A stretch of DNA of 64,000 nt from Thereva unica (taxonomy: Eukaryota > Arthropoda > Insecta > Diptera > Therevidae). Below the pieces are notes generated by a model. It did not search any database and had not been told where the DNA came from. It saw only the letters and a list, made by a program, of their open reading frames with translations. A program made the translations under genes and the position numbers. How positions within the stretch are numbered: position 1 is the stretch's first letter; each line of letters opens with the position of its first letter. Positions 22,200 through 35,600 of the stretch are shown here, one piece after another. The stretch is from NCBI GenBank assembly GCA_949987705.1, contig OX465282.1, positions 13,442,501 through 13,506,500 on the forward strand. The letters are read 5' to 3'.

Positions 22200-23793
22200 A
22201 TAAAATGTGTTCTATAGAGTCTGTGGCGTTCATATCAGTCAATCTAACGAAACATTATCAACAGAAACTATACGAATCCAAACCCGTTTACTACGAATTA
22301 TTCCCATAAACCTTAACCATGAGTCTGACTCGTTATTTCACACATGTGTGTAAAACCGCATATTAAATAATATATTTCAATTAAATTGAAAGATAAATAC
22401 ACAATAAAATTGAACACTGCTAAAAAAAACTACGACTTGACCTAGAAACATATTAACCCTCCATCATTATTTTCTTTTCCCTTCGCATACACGCACAAAT
22501 TTCAAGGCAATAATCTATGTCAGAAAGGTTAAATGATGCGGTCTAAAAACTTCGAAACCTTGGTTGAATAATATAGTATATAGTACACCCTCGTCGTCTT
22601 CTTTCTCGCATAAAACAATCTTCATTTAAAAGCTTCGATTTTATAAAGAAGAAGAAAAGAGGGGGTATAAAAACAACGCCGTAACAAAGTTTATATACGG
22701 AAATCCTAACCTATGGAAATTTTTCCGTACTTTGCTATTAAACACAAGCTAACCAGGGCATATACTATGTAAGTTAAGACATTAAAGCGCTTTGTACTCC
22801 CTACTACGTTCTCTAACGCCCTCTCACAGTCATTTTTAGTACTTGTTATTATTATTTTTTTGGCTTAATCTTCTACTAACTAACAAATAGGTACTAATTA
22901 AAACTTTGTATTAATATATAAAGAAGAAGAAACCTGAATAAATAAAAAAAACCATTTTATAATCTACAAACCCAAACAAGCTTTTGCCCTCGACAATTTT
23001 CAGGGTGACAAACATTACTCTCCCCTTTCTCTTGCTCTTTCTCTGTCCGTCTCTCTTTTCTCATATCATCGCAATACGAAAAAGAAACTTCAAACCCAAA
23101 ACCCACCCTAACTTCTTGTTCTTCTTCTTCTACACACACACAAATTCTCACCCTCCATATTCCTTAATGAATTATTCCCTTCTCTTTCTTACATTCTACA
23201 TTTTAATACTGGGAATTGGAAAAAGAAAAACACAAGCGCTTTTATACACACATTTGCCTCCAAAAGTTCAAACGAAGGTCAACAGCAGCAAAATAGCACA
23301 GCAGTACCACCAAGAGTAACAACAAAAAAAAAAGAAAAAAATGGAAAGTTTTTAATATGAAGAATAACGCAAATCAATAGATTGTTTTTTTTGCTGTTGT
23401 TCTAGGATATTCTAAAAAAACAAGGATAATTCAAGCAGAAAAAAAACATTATATAAGATATAATTGCATGCTCCCTTCTCTCCCCACCTCTTATCCTCCG
23501 ACCGATCACAATCTTTCTGCCATTGTCGTCACTTAGATTCATGTAACTATGTATATCCTCAAACTACCCCAACATGTTTTTCCATATAATATTAGAAACA
23601 AACAAGAAGAAGATAAATGAACCCAGATTTTTTGGATACATGAAGAAAAAAAAATAGAAAAATTCTACGCAAAATCTTTTTCGGGGAGCTCCTTTCGGGT
23701 ATCTAAGTATATCCCTCTCTCCCCATGGCCAGGATTCAAGAAAAAATACGAACATCCTCCACTACCACCCCAAAAACTGACACAACCAGCATT

Positions 23794-24052
23794 TCGATGG
23801 CTTAATCTAGAAAGGCCCTAACATCAAATTTTTCAAAATTGAAATTTTGATGGTAAATTATAACCTGTACGTAGCTAAACATTTTCCAGAAATTTGGGAG
23901 ATCTGCAACTGCAACAACTTGTCATGCTTCATTTTGTAAGTGATGCGAAATTTAACGCAAAACTGTGAAAACTCTCTAATTTTAAACGTTTTTCGGCTTT
24001 CCTGTGAAATTCGCAAAATGCGTGTTAGGGCCTTTCTAGATTAAGCCATCGA
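23794..24052. mobile_element. Short MITE with perfect 28-30 bp terminal inverted repeats
   Basis: Bases 23796-23823 are the exact reverse complement of 24023-24050, and the match extends two bases outward to 23794 and 24052. The terminus begins TCGATGGCTTAATCTAGAAA. The interior (about 200 bp) has no symmetry and no frame. Perfect ends suggest a recent arrival. The target duplication is unclear because the border TCGAT is itself part of the palindrome. Confidence 0.85.
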
Positions 24053-24966
24053 TTTGTCAAAATAAATATAAAAAAAAAGAGCATAGAAGTGTATGTATGC
24101 GTGCGGTTTATGTACTAAAATCCTACTCCGCCAACGAACAACGCAAATGTCAAAAAACTCTTGGAATAAGAATTTTCCATTCTCAGAGATTTAGAACGAG
24201 AAGGTCGATGTGTTAAACGAATGAGAAAAAGAGATAGAAATACAAAAAAAAAGAAGAGAGAAATAGGGTGGTAGGATATAAGATACAAAATAAATGACAT
24301 TAAACTCAAGGTCGACGAACTAGAGTTCAAGGCTCCGTTTTACATTATGTGTTGTGTGCTCTGCTACTTTTGAGGAGTCTTTCTGGTAAATAAAACAACA
24401 AATCTAAATACTTTTCTATATATACTAACTATATACCGTATTATTTTAGGTAATGCTTTTACTTTATATATACTTATATGCATAAAAACAAAAATCCAGG
24501 TTCATCATCTACCTACATATTGTACATATATCTATTTGCGCTACAGGCAGGCAATTTTCTGATGAGGAAGGAATATAGAGATAACCTTGTATGACCTGTA
24601 TTCACTCCCTAGAGGCATATTTACCATTTATACATACATATTTCATAAGATTATTTTATTTTAAGTTAATATATGTACACATTAATTCTAATTATTTTAA
24701 GAATAAAGAAGAAGAAGATAGGGAGAAAATTATAAATCTTTTGACAGGTGTGGAGTAATATCGAAAAATTTTGGTAATGAGCAAATTACGATTTTGGTAT
24801 TGTCGTGTAGTTTCGCAATATTTGTGTTTGTAGCATGGTCTATCACATTTGGAAATAGTTAGAGGATTAATTTATAGTTGGGGAAAATGAATGAAAGTTA
24901 TATTTCAAGTTAGTTGGCAGGTTATTGTTTTCAAGAGTAAAAAACGAAGTAAGTTTACTATTGTAT

Positions 24967-25152
24967 TGTACATTCTTGTAGACGGCGGCTACTGTCAAAA
25001 TTACAGTCGAATCGGACTAGTAGCAGTCCGATTAAGTACTTAACCTCACCGCTAGATGGCGCTACTATCGATAAATTTACTATCTACTATACTATCTGTA
25101 GTACATTCTCGTAGACGAGGGCTACTGTCCAAATTTCAACCGAATCGGACTC
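24967..25152. repeat. Direct repeat of about 50 bp next to mariner relic
   Basis: TACATTCTnGTAGACG, then GGCTACTGTC and CGAATCGGACT appear at about 24969-25019 and again at about 25101-25152. The second copy runs into the mariner relic. Between them is a CTCF-core match (25053-25062). Confidence 0.65.
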
Positions 25153-25189
25153 GTAGTATTTTGTTTTGTGTCGAAGCGGGCGTTCTCGC

Positions 25190-25890
25190 GGATTTTAGAA
25201 AAATGGAAAATAGAGCAATATTGATCGGTGATTTGATTCTTGTTTTTGAAAGATGGCAACCGTAAAAATATGCTTTAACAAGTTTCTCAACGTGATCCCA
25301 CGTCAGTTTTTGATGAGCCCCGAAAACGGCTACCACGGAGGATAAAGTGACAAAAGTCCAAAAGATCTCGTATTGGAAGAACGTCGATTGAAGGTGCCCG
25401 CGAGAAAGCTGAGGCAATAGGCATCTCAAAATACCGTGAGGATCATATCCTGGATGAAATATTTGGCATGATAAAGCTGATAGCTGCCGCGTTGATCACT
25501 CCGGACAACCAAGACCAAATTGATCAAATTAGGCTACGGATTGCTGCCCCATCCTCCGTATTCTCCAGATTTGGCGACTTCCTTTTGTTTTTAAAATTAA
25601 GTCACTCTGGCCGTGCAGAAATTTGAGTCGAATGAGGCGGTTATCGTCGCCACGGAGGTCTACTTTGCAAACCTCCAAGAAATGACAACTCCCGCCGGAT
25701 CCTACACACTGCTACAGACTTGCCTGGGATTTCACGGACGACACTCTTCCGCAATATCGCGTACCGTGCGAAGCCAGCGTAATAAAGCACCTAACAAGAT
25801 GTTCCATAGCAAGAAACTCGAGAAAACTTGCATGGTACCGCGGATGTTGGAAAGTGAAAATGTAGGAGGCTAAGTCCAGCTCGTTTATCG
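25190..25890 (+). pseudogene. Mariner-type transposase relic lacking the catalytic core
   Basis: Plus-strand frames give pieces of a Tc1/mariner transposase. Near 25295-25520 are QRDPTSVFDEPRKR-like sequence, REKAEAIGISK, HILDEIFGM and LITPDNQDQID, from the N-terminal DNA-binding half. Near 25540-25680 are LPHPPYSPDLATS and ESNEAVIVATEVYFANLQE, from the C-terminus. The region between, which should hold the first two catalytic Asp residues, is absent, and frameshifts and stops occur. It is a dead, internally deleted copy. Confidence 0.82.
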
Positions 25891-27319
25891 ATGTACTCTG
25901 ACGATGATGATATCAAGTACAAGTAAAATATAGTAAAAAAAACCATGGTATATCAGAGTGTATATTTGCTAGTACAGCTCAACTATTAAGCCTTTGCCGG
26001 CAATATTCTTTCATAGCCTTGGAAGATCATTTAAATTAATGCCGGGGTTTTAAGTTCATAAGAATTACGACGACACCTATCAACAAATCAATAAAAAAAT
26101 CTATTAATATTTCATAAGTTAAGCAATAAATCATTAAGATAAGTAAAAATAGTTAAGATTATCGCAAAAATACCTTAAAATAGCATAAGCTAGAATACTA
26201 TCACCCCCTATTAAACATAAATTATCAAAAAGAAAATCTCCTTAGCACATATGTATACATACTAAAAAAAATACTTTCCAACTTAAAATAAAAAAATAGA
26301 GATTTCCCGCCTTCATCAAAACTTCTCTCACACAATTTTTTTGATACATTTTTATTTATTTATATCACTTAATTTTTCCACACACACACAAATTTGTTTT
26401 TCTTCTTATCCTGAGTCAATAAAAAAAAATTAAAAAAAAAATTAAAAAAAAAATCATAGCATAGCAACAAGCCGGTGGTACACAAAAACAAAAAAATATA
26501 TAAGGCAAACATTTTTTGTTGTTGTTGATGGTGGTGTAGTTGTTGCTCAATTTTTTTTCCCATAGAAACAAGGAAATTCTTTTTCGTTTTTTTTCAATAT
26601 CGCAAAAACACTTTTAAACAAATATAAATTTTTGTGGTTGTTAAATGTAACAATCAAGATTTAAGGGAAACATTTTTGTGGTTGTAAAATAGATGGCATA
26701 CACAAGATATTAACGAGAAAAAAAATGATTTGCTCAAAAAAACATTTTTTTGTGTAAAAGAAGAAGATAGTTTTAAGTTCTGTATGCAATGTCAAACGCT
26801 GTATTATGTACAAAAAAAGAAGATTTTTATGCATTAGGAATTGTAGGAAATTTTCTCTAGTTTCATTTTGTATATAAGTGTTTTTATCGTGAAATGAGTA
26901 GGAAAGGAGATATTGTCAAAAAACTGGTATTGGACGCCATTTTTCCAATATGGCGGCGTGAGCAGCAAAAGATACGAGGTAGGGGAAGTTGAAATTCGGA
27001 AATAGCACATTGAAATATGCAATTACCAATTTTCAAAACTCTCAGAAAACTTTCCGGGTAAAAACTACCAAATTACTGTACCTCAAAGCACGATTTTCGA
27101 AATTCAAAATGGCCCCCGAAATTCAAAATAGCCACCCAAATATGAATTTCTCAATTGTTTTTCAATTTCCATGAAAATCAATATCTGAGGGTTTTAAGGT
27201 TGCAAATAACGATTTTATGATCAAAGCCTATAAATTTAAAACTTGGGGTCCAATATGGCTTACGAATTGTGCCAAGTGTCATTTCCCGGTTTATAAAAGT
27301 AACAATAATAGATACAATA

Positions 27320-27620
27320 GCTCAAGTAGGGGTTCAAAACTTGAAGACTCGAAAACTTCCACGTTAAACAAGGACTCAAACAGGGAAATGGTCGTGCACC
27401 GTTGTTTTTTCAACCTAGCCCTAGAAGCTGTTATTAGAAGAACAGAATTAGACAGGAATGGAACATTAATTAACAAGTCGGTGCAATTATAGGGTTACGC
27501 CGATGATCTGAACATTGTAAGTAGATCACTAATGGAAGCAAAGGAATGATAAATGAGTCTAGACAATAATATGGGTTTAACAATTAATCAAGACAAAACT
27601 AAAGCAATGCTAAAGTAGAA
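27320..27620 (+). pseudogene. RTE-like reverse transcriptase fragment
   Basis: Reads ENFHVKQGLKQGNGRAPLFF, a one-base frameshift, then FFNLALEAVIRRTELDRNG, a stop, and GYADDLNIVSRSLMEAKE, stops, and GLTINQDKTKAML. This is the palm region around the catalytic YADD of the same group as the relics at 335-2060 and 5564-7500. It is a truncated pseudogene in the E75 intron, antisense to E75. Confidence 0.85.
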
Positions 27621-28573
27621 TACTACAGGGCAATCGATGAGTTTTTATTCACTGCGTAAAGTACTTCAATCAAGAGCACTACACAGAAAAAACTAAATTT
27701 GAGCTATAAAAATCTCTTATAAGGCCCAACTTTATCTCGATCAATCACCTGCGAATCACGAAGTGACACTTTTCTTTTCAAATGTGTACTGATGAAAAAA
27801 GCGCGATTTTTAAAATTCCCAATTATTTTGGCGTACGCCATACTATTGGCTTATGGGGGTGCAACTAGGCGAACTAGTTCTATGCTTTTATTTGATTACG
27901 CACTTATTCTTCTTCTTTTTTGTTACGTTACATTGCATGCTGTAGGTGAAAAAAAAAATAGAATGTGTCCTGAATACTAACTTCGTTTCGCAACAGATGG
28001 CGTACTATTATTATGCATTCTTATTATCACTAACATTTTCTATTACAAACAAAAGAGAAAATACGTTTTTTTTATAATAATACACAAATGTTATGTAATT
28101 TTATGACGAAGACAAAAAAAATATCTAAAATAACACAACCAAAAATTGACATGACTTAATAACTAACTAGAATATAGAATAATAATAATAATAATACTAA
28201 AAGACACACGATAACCTTGAAAATTTTAAAAATTAAACAAAAACATATAAGATAAATATTCTAAGCAACGTAGTAAAAAAAAGATATAAATTAATTCTTT
28301 CAAAAAAAAAAAATCAAACAGGAAATAAAATACTGGAAGTTCTCTATTTGAAAATTCCGTTTAGTATTTTACTAGGTTTTTTATAACTACTAGCATTTTG
28401 TGTGAGAAATAGTAGTAATAGTAGTAATATACATAAAAAGGAACTTGTTATTAAAAATAACATTTATTATAATATTATTCAATCAAGAAAAAAACAATTT
28501 CTTTTCTTTTAATCTTTTTTCATATTTTTTTTTTTTTTATAAAATAAAGCATGACCTTGTATTTTTTTTCCTT

Positions 28574-28587
28574 CCCCCCCCCCCCCC
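28574..28587 (+). repeat. Poly-C run of 14
   Basis: Fourteen consecutive C, bordered by poly-T. Unusual in this AT-rich window. Confidence 0.9.
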
Positions 28588-30914
28588 TATTTAGTTATTC
28601 TTATTGAAAAATGTATAATAATAAAATTAGAAGAAGAAGAATTAAAAATAAAAATTCCAAAAATAAATGTTTTATATGTATGTATGCATGCAAAAAAACA
28701 CACGCTGAAAAAAAAATTATTCACCCTCAACTATTTGCAAAAATAATAAAAAAAAATCATATTCTTCTTCTTCTTATTTTTTCATATATATATTTCCCTT
28801 CTCTCTCATCCCGCCCCGCCATGACATAAGCGCGCTTTTAGTCGACGCGCCATTGTCGAGTATGCGACCTTGTCCCGTGCTATTTTTTAACCTTAAAAAT
28901 TTATAAATTTTAAATGAAAAAAAATCGCACCACCCCGTCGTTGTTCTGTTCATATCATCGTCGTCGTCGTCGCGTAATATATACAACACGGGGTGTGTGT
29001 CGTTTTACTTTAACACAAAATCTGATATCCCTTGCAACATACATATATTACAATATATTTATATTTATACAAATAAAAGTGACAGTACAAAAAAAGGAAA
29101 AAAAACGCATGATAATGACAGTTTAATATATATGTCAAAAAAAAAACAAATAAAAGAAATGTCATAATCATCCCCCTCCGATTAATATCTCCAAACACTT
29201 CTCTTTTTTCTTATCAGTAAAACTGACAAATTTTAACCAGTATATCTTCACCACGTTTGTGTTCTAGGAAAGACAATGTGACTACAGACATTAAACAAGC
29301 AAAAGAAAAAAAATCTGCTTGGAAATTATCTCAAATTAGCCATTTTTTTCTGCTTCATTTTTCAAGAACAAGAAGTAAAAAGCACGGCTGCTGTTGACGT
29401 CACACACAAGTCATATATCGAACAGCTTTTAATACGACCTTGGCAAAATGTTGCTTCCCCGTAAAGTAAAAAAAAAGTTAATATTTTTTTTTGCCAAGAA
29501 TTTATTTATTCCGCATGCTTTTATGCGTATATAAGTATATTTTTTTAAGAGTATGTGTGTGTATGAATATTTCTTTTTTTAATATATAAAAAAAAATTAA
29601 AATCTCAATGTGACTGACTGGTTCCTATCCATACACTAAACAAACCCTCTATAAAAAAAAATAAAAACAAAGATGGCGCGTACACACTTCTAAAAACAAA
29701 AAAAACCAACAAGAATAATGTTTTTCTTTTATTTTAAATTTTTATAATTGTACTCGCATAAAGCTATTTCCGTTATTTTTTAACGGTTATCGCCACGAGC
29801 CATATACATAAAACAGTATTTCACATGTGTCAAAAAAAACAAAAAAAAAATTACAGTACATCAGCAGACAGAGTACAGTGCAACATATTATTTTATATTA
29901 TCACAAGAATTTCCTCTCATTCTCTATGTATTCTCGTGCTAATCCCCCCTCCCCTTCCACGGGTAGCCATATACATAACTCCTAATTTAAATTGTTTTGT
30001 TGCTCAATTTTTCTTTAAAGGTTAAGGTTATTAACCATGAAAAATGTGAAGTGACATGTTCAGGGTGATATGGCGTTATTCTTTCTTTTTTTCACATCAT
30101 GCATATTAGAACGGTGCTGGTTAGAAGGGGCGAAAAAAAAGCACGTGAGAAAAGAAGAAGAAGATTGGGATTTTATGTTAAATATAATTTGTTAGGCGTT
30201 TTGAAATATTTAAAAATTTCTTTTGTGCTTTTTTGTTACACGCCCAGAATGTTTTGTTACATGCGAGAATTTCTAGGTTATATAACAAAACATAACCTAA
30301 GAATTTTTTGATAAAAAAAATCAAAAAAGCACGTGTGTCCACCGGAAATTTTTACACGTTTTTTGACAGAACGGTACTGCACGATAATGCTTGAACTTTT
30401 TTTGATACCATGCTGAGTACAATAACCGAACTCGTTTCCAGCAAGATGGCGCTACAATCAACTGAGAGACTAAGGAGAATTTTTTCGAGAAAAATTAATA
30501 AATCCTTTTAGTGACATCGAAATGGTGTTCCTAGCTATCACCAGACTTCTAATCGCATGGGATTTATTTTGAGCGTGGGCATATCGATAATCTTACGTAT
30601 ACAACAATTTTCACCATTAAAGGGAACTTTCTGCGCGAAATTGCTTGCTTATATCGATTCAGATCTTGGAAAGCGGGTATTGGCCAGACGAGGAACAAAT
30701 AGAGAGGTAATCTTTTATGATCTGTGTTCTCCCTAGTTACTAGAGCACAGTGGGAGTGGCTATGCATATAAGATGGCATTTTGAAAAGGAAATGGAAATC
30801 AAGTCGCATAGGATGCAAATACTCGTACCCAGAAGTAAAGTGATGGATGTTCTTCGCGAGAGTTCCATGATGGAAGATGTAGCAGGAGCATTCGGGAGGT
30901 TCGTTTAGGACATG

Positions 30915-31690
30915 TTACCAATTCCCAATAGGTTGGGTACAGTCGTTTAACTCAATTCTCTATCGCGAACCATGAGATTCCACAGAAAGTTTCAACGATT
31001 TGGTCCAATGACTCAGAGCCCTCCGACGAACCTGGAACCGATTGCCAATAGGCTAGGCTCATTCCCATAACCCAGTCCTCTATCAGGGACTTGGGGATGG
31101 ACTATAAGATGCCACAGACAGGTTCAGGGCCCTGGACCAATGTCTCAGAACATTCCCTTACAAGCTTGTCCACAGCGCCATAGGTCTTGATACCCTAGTG
31201 TTGGGGACTTAGCACAGCAGCACCTGGGATCGATCCAGGTTCATTCCCATAACCCAGTCATCTAATAGGGACTTGGGGATGGACTATGAGATGCCATAGA
31301 AAGGTTCAGAATACTGGATCAAGGTCTCAGACCATTCTCTTACAAGGTTGTCCGCATCCTCATTGCCCGGGATACCCTAGTGTTCGTGACTCAGCAGAGC
31401 GAGACCTGGGATCGATTCAGGCTCATTCCCATAACCCAGTCCTCTATCAGGGACTTGGGGATGGACTATAAGATGCTACAGAACCAGCGCCACAGATCAT
31501 TCCCTCGCAAGCTTGTCCATTGTCATTGTTCTTGATACTCCAATGACCGAGACTCACCAAACCCAGATATTATTTTTCCTGGCCAAGTTCTTGAGTAGTA
31601 TGTCAAAGCACCTTGCAACTATTTTGGAGGAAAACTTCCATGATGAGAATGCCTTGATGGCAGTATGAATGTTTCGATAAAGATTCAATT
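30915..31690 (-). repeat. Tandem array A derived from a retrotransposon RNase H domain
   Basis: Three to four imperfect units with a period of 180-182 bp (plus-strand landmark TCATTCCCATAACCCAGTC at 31061, 31241 and about 31422). On the minus strand a unit reads approximately GNEDADNLVREWSETLIQYS, then EPFYGIS, a stop, and SLLDDWVMGMNLD. This is the end of an RNase H domain of the non-LTR type (GNExxDxLxRE). The array ends in a non-repeated tail (31560-31690) shared with array B. It is not a functional gene. Confidence 0.8.
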
Positions 31691-34646
31691 GTCTCTCTCT
31701 CTCTCTCGTTTCCCTGGCATAACCGGGAACACTAAATCAAAAAAAAATTGAAAGCCTTGATTAATTGGAAGGCCAAGGCAATATTTAAATATTTTTTAAA
31801 CCTGTATTGAGAAGGGTACACGTAGTTTTATAATATAAGGCCAAAAGGGAAATGATACTGGGAACAGTTTAAAAAATCTCTATCTATCTCTAAACTAGGA
31901 AAAGTTTTTTTTATTATCATTATTATTTAATTAATTTTTTGGCAAATATTCTAAAAATTCCAACGTGTGATATCAGCTACCTACACTAATAAGAAAAAAA
32001 AATCTATCTAAAAAGAAAAAATGTGTATTAATATAAATATACACAATCACACATTTAAACACACAGTATTCCTATCGTTACTTGACCTTGGCATTTGTTT
32101 ATCCATTTTGCGAAAAAAAAAAATTGTGAAATTCTTTTTTTTGTTAAAGTGATTATACACATGTGCCCCGGAGCGCGGCTACAAACGGTAATGTCGATTT
32201 ATACGACAATTCTGTAGGTCACCCTATCATTGCTTGCTTTATCATGTATATATATATATGTATATATAAGTATGTATAAGTTCATATATGCATAATATTA
32301 TAACGAATAAAAAAATAATATATATGTACATTTTATGTGGTCAAGTCACCGAGAGAAAGAGAGTTTTTATAGCACAGTAGTGCCACCTTACGTCGCATTT
32401 TATAATAATAGTAAAATTTCAACAATTTCGTCGCCATTGATCATGTTTGCATTATGAACACGAGTTTTTTCAAGTTTAGACGACGCGCGGCGGCAGCGGC
32501 GGCGGGACCAGCCACAGCAACAACATTTATTCACACATATGTATATCTGAAAGAATTTTTATTGTGTATAGAGTATATCGGAAGCAGATGTGAGAATGAG
32601 ACAAGGTCACCATACAGTATCTATATATTATTATTGTCACAACACGTCATACACCCGGTCACAATGCGCGCACGAGAGAGGTAACAAAAGAAAAAAAATA
32701 ATAGAAAGAAACATGTCGCGAGAGGTCCAGTTAAGATCAAAAATTGTTTGCTATCATTTTTTTTTATTTTTTAAGAATGAAAAATATAAAAATAATGAAA
32801 ATCCTTTTTTAAAAATAATAAAATATAATCAATGACCACAAAGCAAAAATGGTTGGACTCTTATAAATTTATTGCTAAAAATCTATATTAAAAATGACTC
32901 ACAGATGTCTCTGACCTTGAATAAAATTTTTCGGGGGTATAAGAGTATAAAAAGAATACTAATAAAAAAAATGGCGGATCAGCTAAAGTAACTACCATCA
33001 TCACACCAATAATAATAATAATAATCAAGCGCGTGTCGCTCGGGATTAAATAAATTGTGGCGAAGATATCATATTACGTCGCAGTAATGAGAGAGAAAAA
33101 GGCGACATTTTTAACCACGTGGAAATACTAAACAGCAAAAATTGCGCCAAATATCTACCATGACAGTGCTGTCTCTCTCTCACTCTCTTTATCTGTCATT
33201 TATTCGGTTATCTCATATTAATTTGTGTGCTAATTGATTGACCGGTTTTATTTTAGCATAGATCAATCAAGATTAAGGCATGTATATACCAAGGAAGTGT
33301 AGTAAAAGTGTGTTTAACCTAGAAAAATGTATATATATATAGATATATAAGTCTAGTAGACCTTCAATTTGCATGACGACAAAACCGCGCCAAACGCGAC
33401 ATACAGAAGCTTCTCACTCTCATCATTTAACATCATCATGACAACAGGCCAGAGTCGGTAGCGCGCACAGACAGGTCGTTGAGACAGGTTTTTTTTAGTA
33501 TCGTGTCGTGTTGTTCACAGTGATTTGATACGAATGGAAGTAGTTAATGAACTTGAAAAGTTTTTTTTATTTATTACAATGAGCAAGAGAGAGAAGGAGA
33601 TAGAAATACGGCGAATCATTGGCATTCTGATTTTTTTTGTTGGTTTGGTTTGGTCGGTTGATTGTCTTCAATTTTTTTTTTATCCCGTTGAGTAATTTGA
33701 CTACTAAACTACTGGTGGAATACAGTTGTAGTTGTAGTATTTCCGACATTTTTTTTGTTGGTTGGGATATAGTCTATGACCCTCAGATGATTTTTGAGAT
33801 ATTAGAATTTTTGTGCAGACACACAAAAGAATCATCCAATTAATTGGCAATTATCGTAGTAAATTAAATTTGAAGAAAAATTGTAAATTCTTCTAGTTAA
33901 TAAAATTATAAAGGTTTTTTTCATTCACTATTTCAAGACTGTTTTTTTTAAATATATCATTGAACATAAAAAGAACCGTTTTTTCGAAGGACAAAACATA
34001 TTAAAATAAAATAAAGAATATCCTTGAATTACAGAAATAATTAAATATTAATATGATTGTGGAGAGTTGAAATTTTACACTGAAAGAGAAACGTCAAACA
34101 TCAAGTGTCTGGCATCACTTTATGCAAAAAAAAATTACAATACTAATTATTATTACTGTCAGTTAATGTAACAATTTATCGATTTTTGTTTTTTATTAAT
34201 ATAAAACGAAAAACTTTTAATTTTAATAGTATTGGTGTAAGAAAGAAAAAAATTTATATACACATATATATGTATATAAACCCATTCATTTCCTTGTTTC
34301 TCTTTTCGCATTTTACCGTTAATTTAAATAGTTGTTGACCCTCAAGAATTGACATACTGTTCGTTCAGAGACAGACAGAGATTGGGTTTTTTTTGTTTTA
34401 ATATTATTTTTTTAGAGTGCATTTGTATTGGAGAAAATCAGATTTTTTGTGATCTTGTGATCTAGTCTAGTGATCTAGACTTGAATTATGATATTGCAGA
34501 TTTTTTTTAGTTTTATATTTTTACTTGTGTCACATACACATATATATAATTTAATTGTATAACAGGTTAATATAATAATGCCCGAATTAACCGTTTTGTA
34601 ATGTATTTTTTTTATTTGAGATTAAGGTTAAGAATAAAAATGTATG

Positions 34647-34656
34647 TAGGTGGCGC
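34647..34656 (+). promoter_or_regulatory. CTCF-core match TAGGTGGCGC
   Basis: Matches YAGRKGGCRS on the plus strand and the AGGTGGCGC core reported for Drosophila CTCF. The preceding four bases fit poorly. Confidence 0.3.
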
Positions 34657-35024
34657 AGAGTATAGATGTTGTCCTTGTTATAATTGATATTTTAAATGTT
34701 ACAGACAGACAGACATATGTATATAAAAAAATTGTCTATAAAACAAGAATAATAGACATTTAATCTTCTTAGTAAAAGTTTTTTTTATTGCAAATGTCAC
34801 TACAAAAAAAAGTGACATTCAAATGCTATTTTTTGACAGTTTGTAAAGGGATTCACAATTTTGGCTGCCATCTGTTAGTGAACTTTATAATTTCTCGCGG
34901 AAATACCTTCAATATTTACAAAAAAAATATGGAAGATTGTTTTTTATCAGAATTTGAGGTTATACTAGGCAAAATTTTAAAAAAATGAGAGGGACAAGTT
35001 CAAAGTTTTTGAATTCGTTCGGAC

Positions 35025-35118
35025 GGGACGTGTTGAATCATCCCACGTTTGCCCTGACCTGGCGCCTTCAGATTATAATCTGTTCACCTCCCTCAATATC
35101 TTCCTCGCTGATTGATCT
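35025..35118 (+). pseudogene. Mariner transposase C-terminal scrap
   Basis: Reads HPTFA, a frameshift, then PDLAPSDYNLFTSLNIFLAD and a stop. This is the region around the third catalytic Asp of DD34D mariner transposases (SPDLAPSDYHLF in family members). Only about 30 codons remain. It is followed directly by the CTCAA-rich array. Confidence 0.75.
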
Positions 35119-35129
35119 GTTTTCGGTGT

Positions 35130-35600
35130 CGTTCTTGACTTAACTCAACTAAACAAAACTCATTAACTGAATTTTTAACCTTTGTTTCTATTAACTCAAG
35201 GCAACTCAAATAAACTCTTAATTCAACTTTTAACTCACTTTTAATTCGAATTAACTAATCTTGACTTATGTGCACTCAACTCTTAACTCAACTCCACTAT
35301 CTAAACTCAACTATTATCTCTAAAATAAAACACATACCCTCTCTTAACTCAACTTGGCTCAACTCGACTTATCCAAACTCATCCCTTAAGTTAACTCCAA
35401 CCTCAAATTAAGTCAACCCTTAACTCAACTTTAACATCAACCCATAACCGAACTTTTAACTCAACTCTTACACCTTTTCTTAATTCAACTCACCTCAAAT
35501 CTACTTATTTAACTCAACCCTTAACCCCCCTCTTGACTCAATTCTTCAGCTAGGCTTAATCCAACTCGTTACTCATCTCAACTTGGTTAGTACGGCGGGA
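35130..35600. repeat. Degenerate AACTCAACTCTT-type tandem array
   Basis: About 470 bp built from irregular repeats of TTAACTCAACT and CAACTCTTAA words. Unit length varies around 10-20 bp. The plus strand is nearly devoid of G here, so there is strong strand asymmetry. It has no coding potential. Confidence 0.8.

Larger units (their letters stand above)
28552..32920. promoter_or_regulatory. Group of FTZ-F1/ROR-type nuclear receptor half sites in E75 intron
   Basis: Exact matches to YCAAGGYCR (FTZ-F1) read on the minus strand at 29435-29443, 32083-32091 and 32912-32920. One-off variants ACAAGGTCR occur at 28552-28560, 28865-28873 and 32601-32609 (plus strand). A TAGGTCA (HR3/E75-type) core is at 32215-32221. 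The factors are known regulators or partners of E75 in flies; binding here is inferred from motifs only. Confidence 0.35.

Noticed and set aside
22984..23319. 111-codon plus-strand frame
   Set aside because: Pyrimidine-rich DNA in the E75 intron; no domain, and antisense to the gene.
31229..31421. tRNA-like GATCGATCCAGG/GATTCAGG words
   Set aside because: No cloverleaf; these are part of the RNase H-derived repeat.
32454..32684. Frame with poly-Ala after an ATG
   Set aside because: Short GC-rich CGG/GCG run in the intron with no homology I can name and no splice support.
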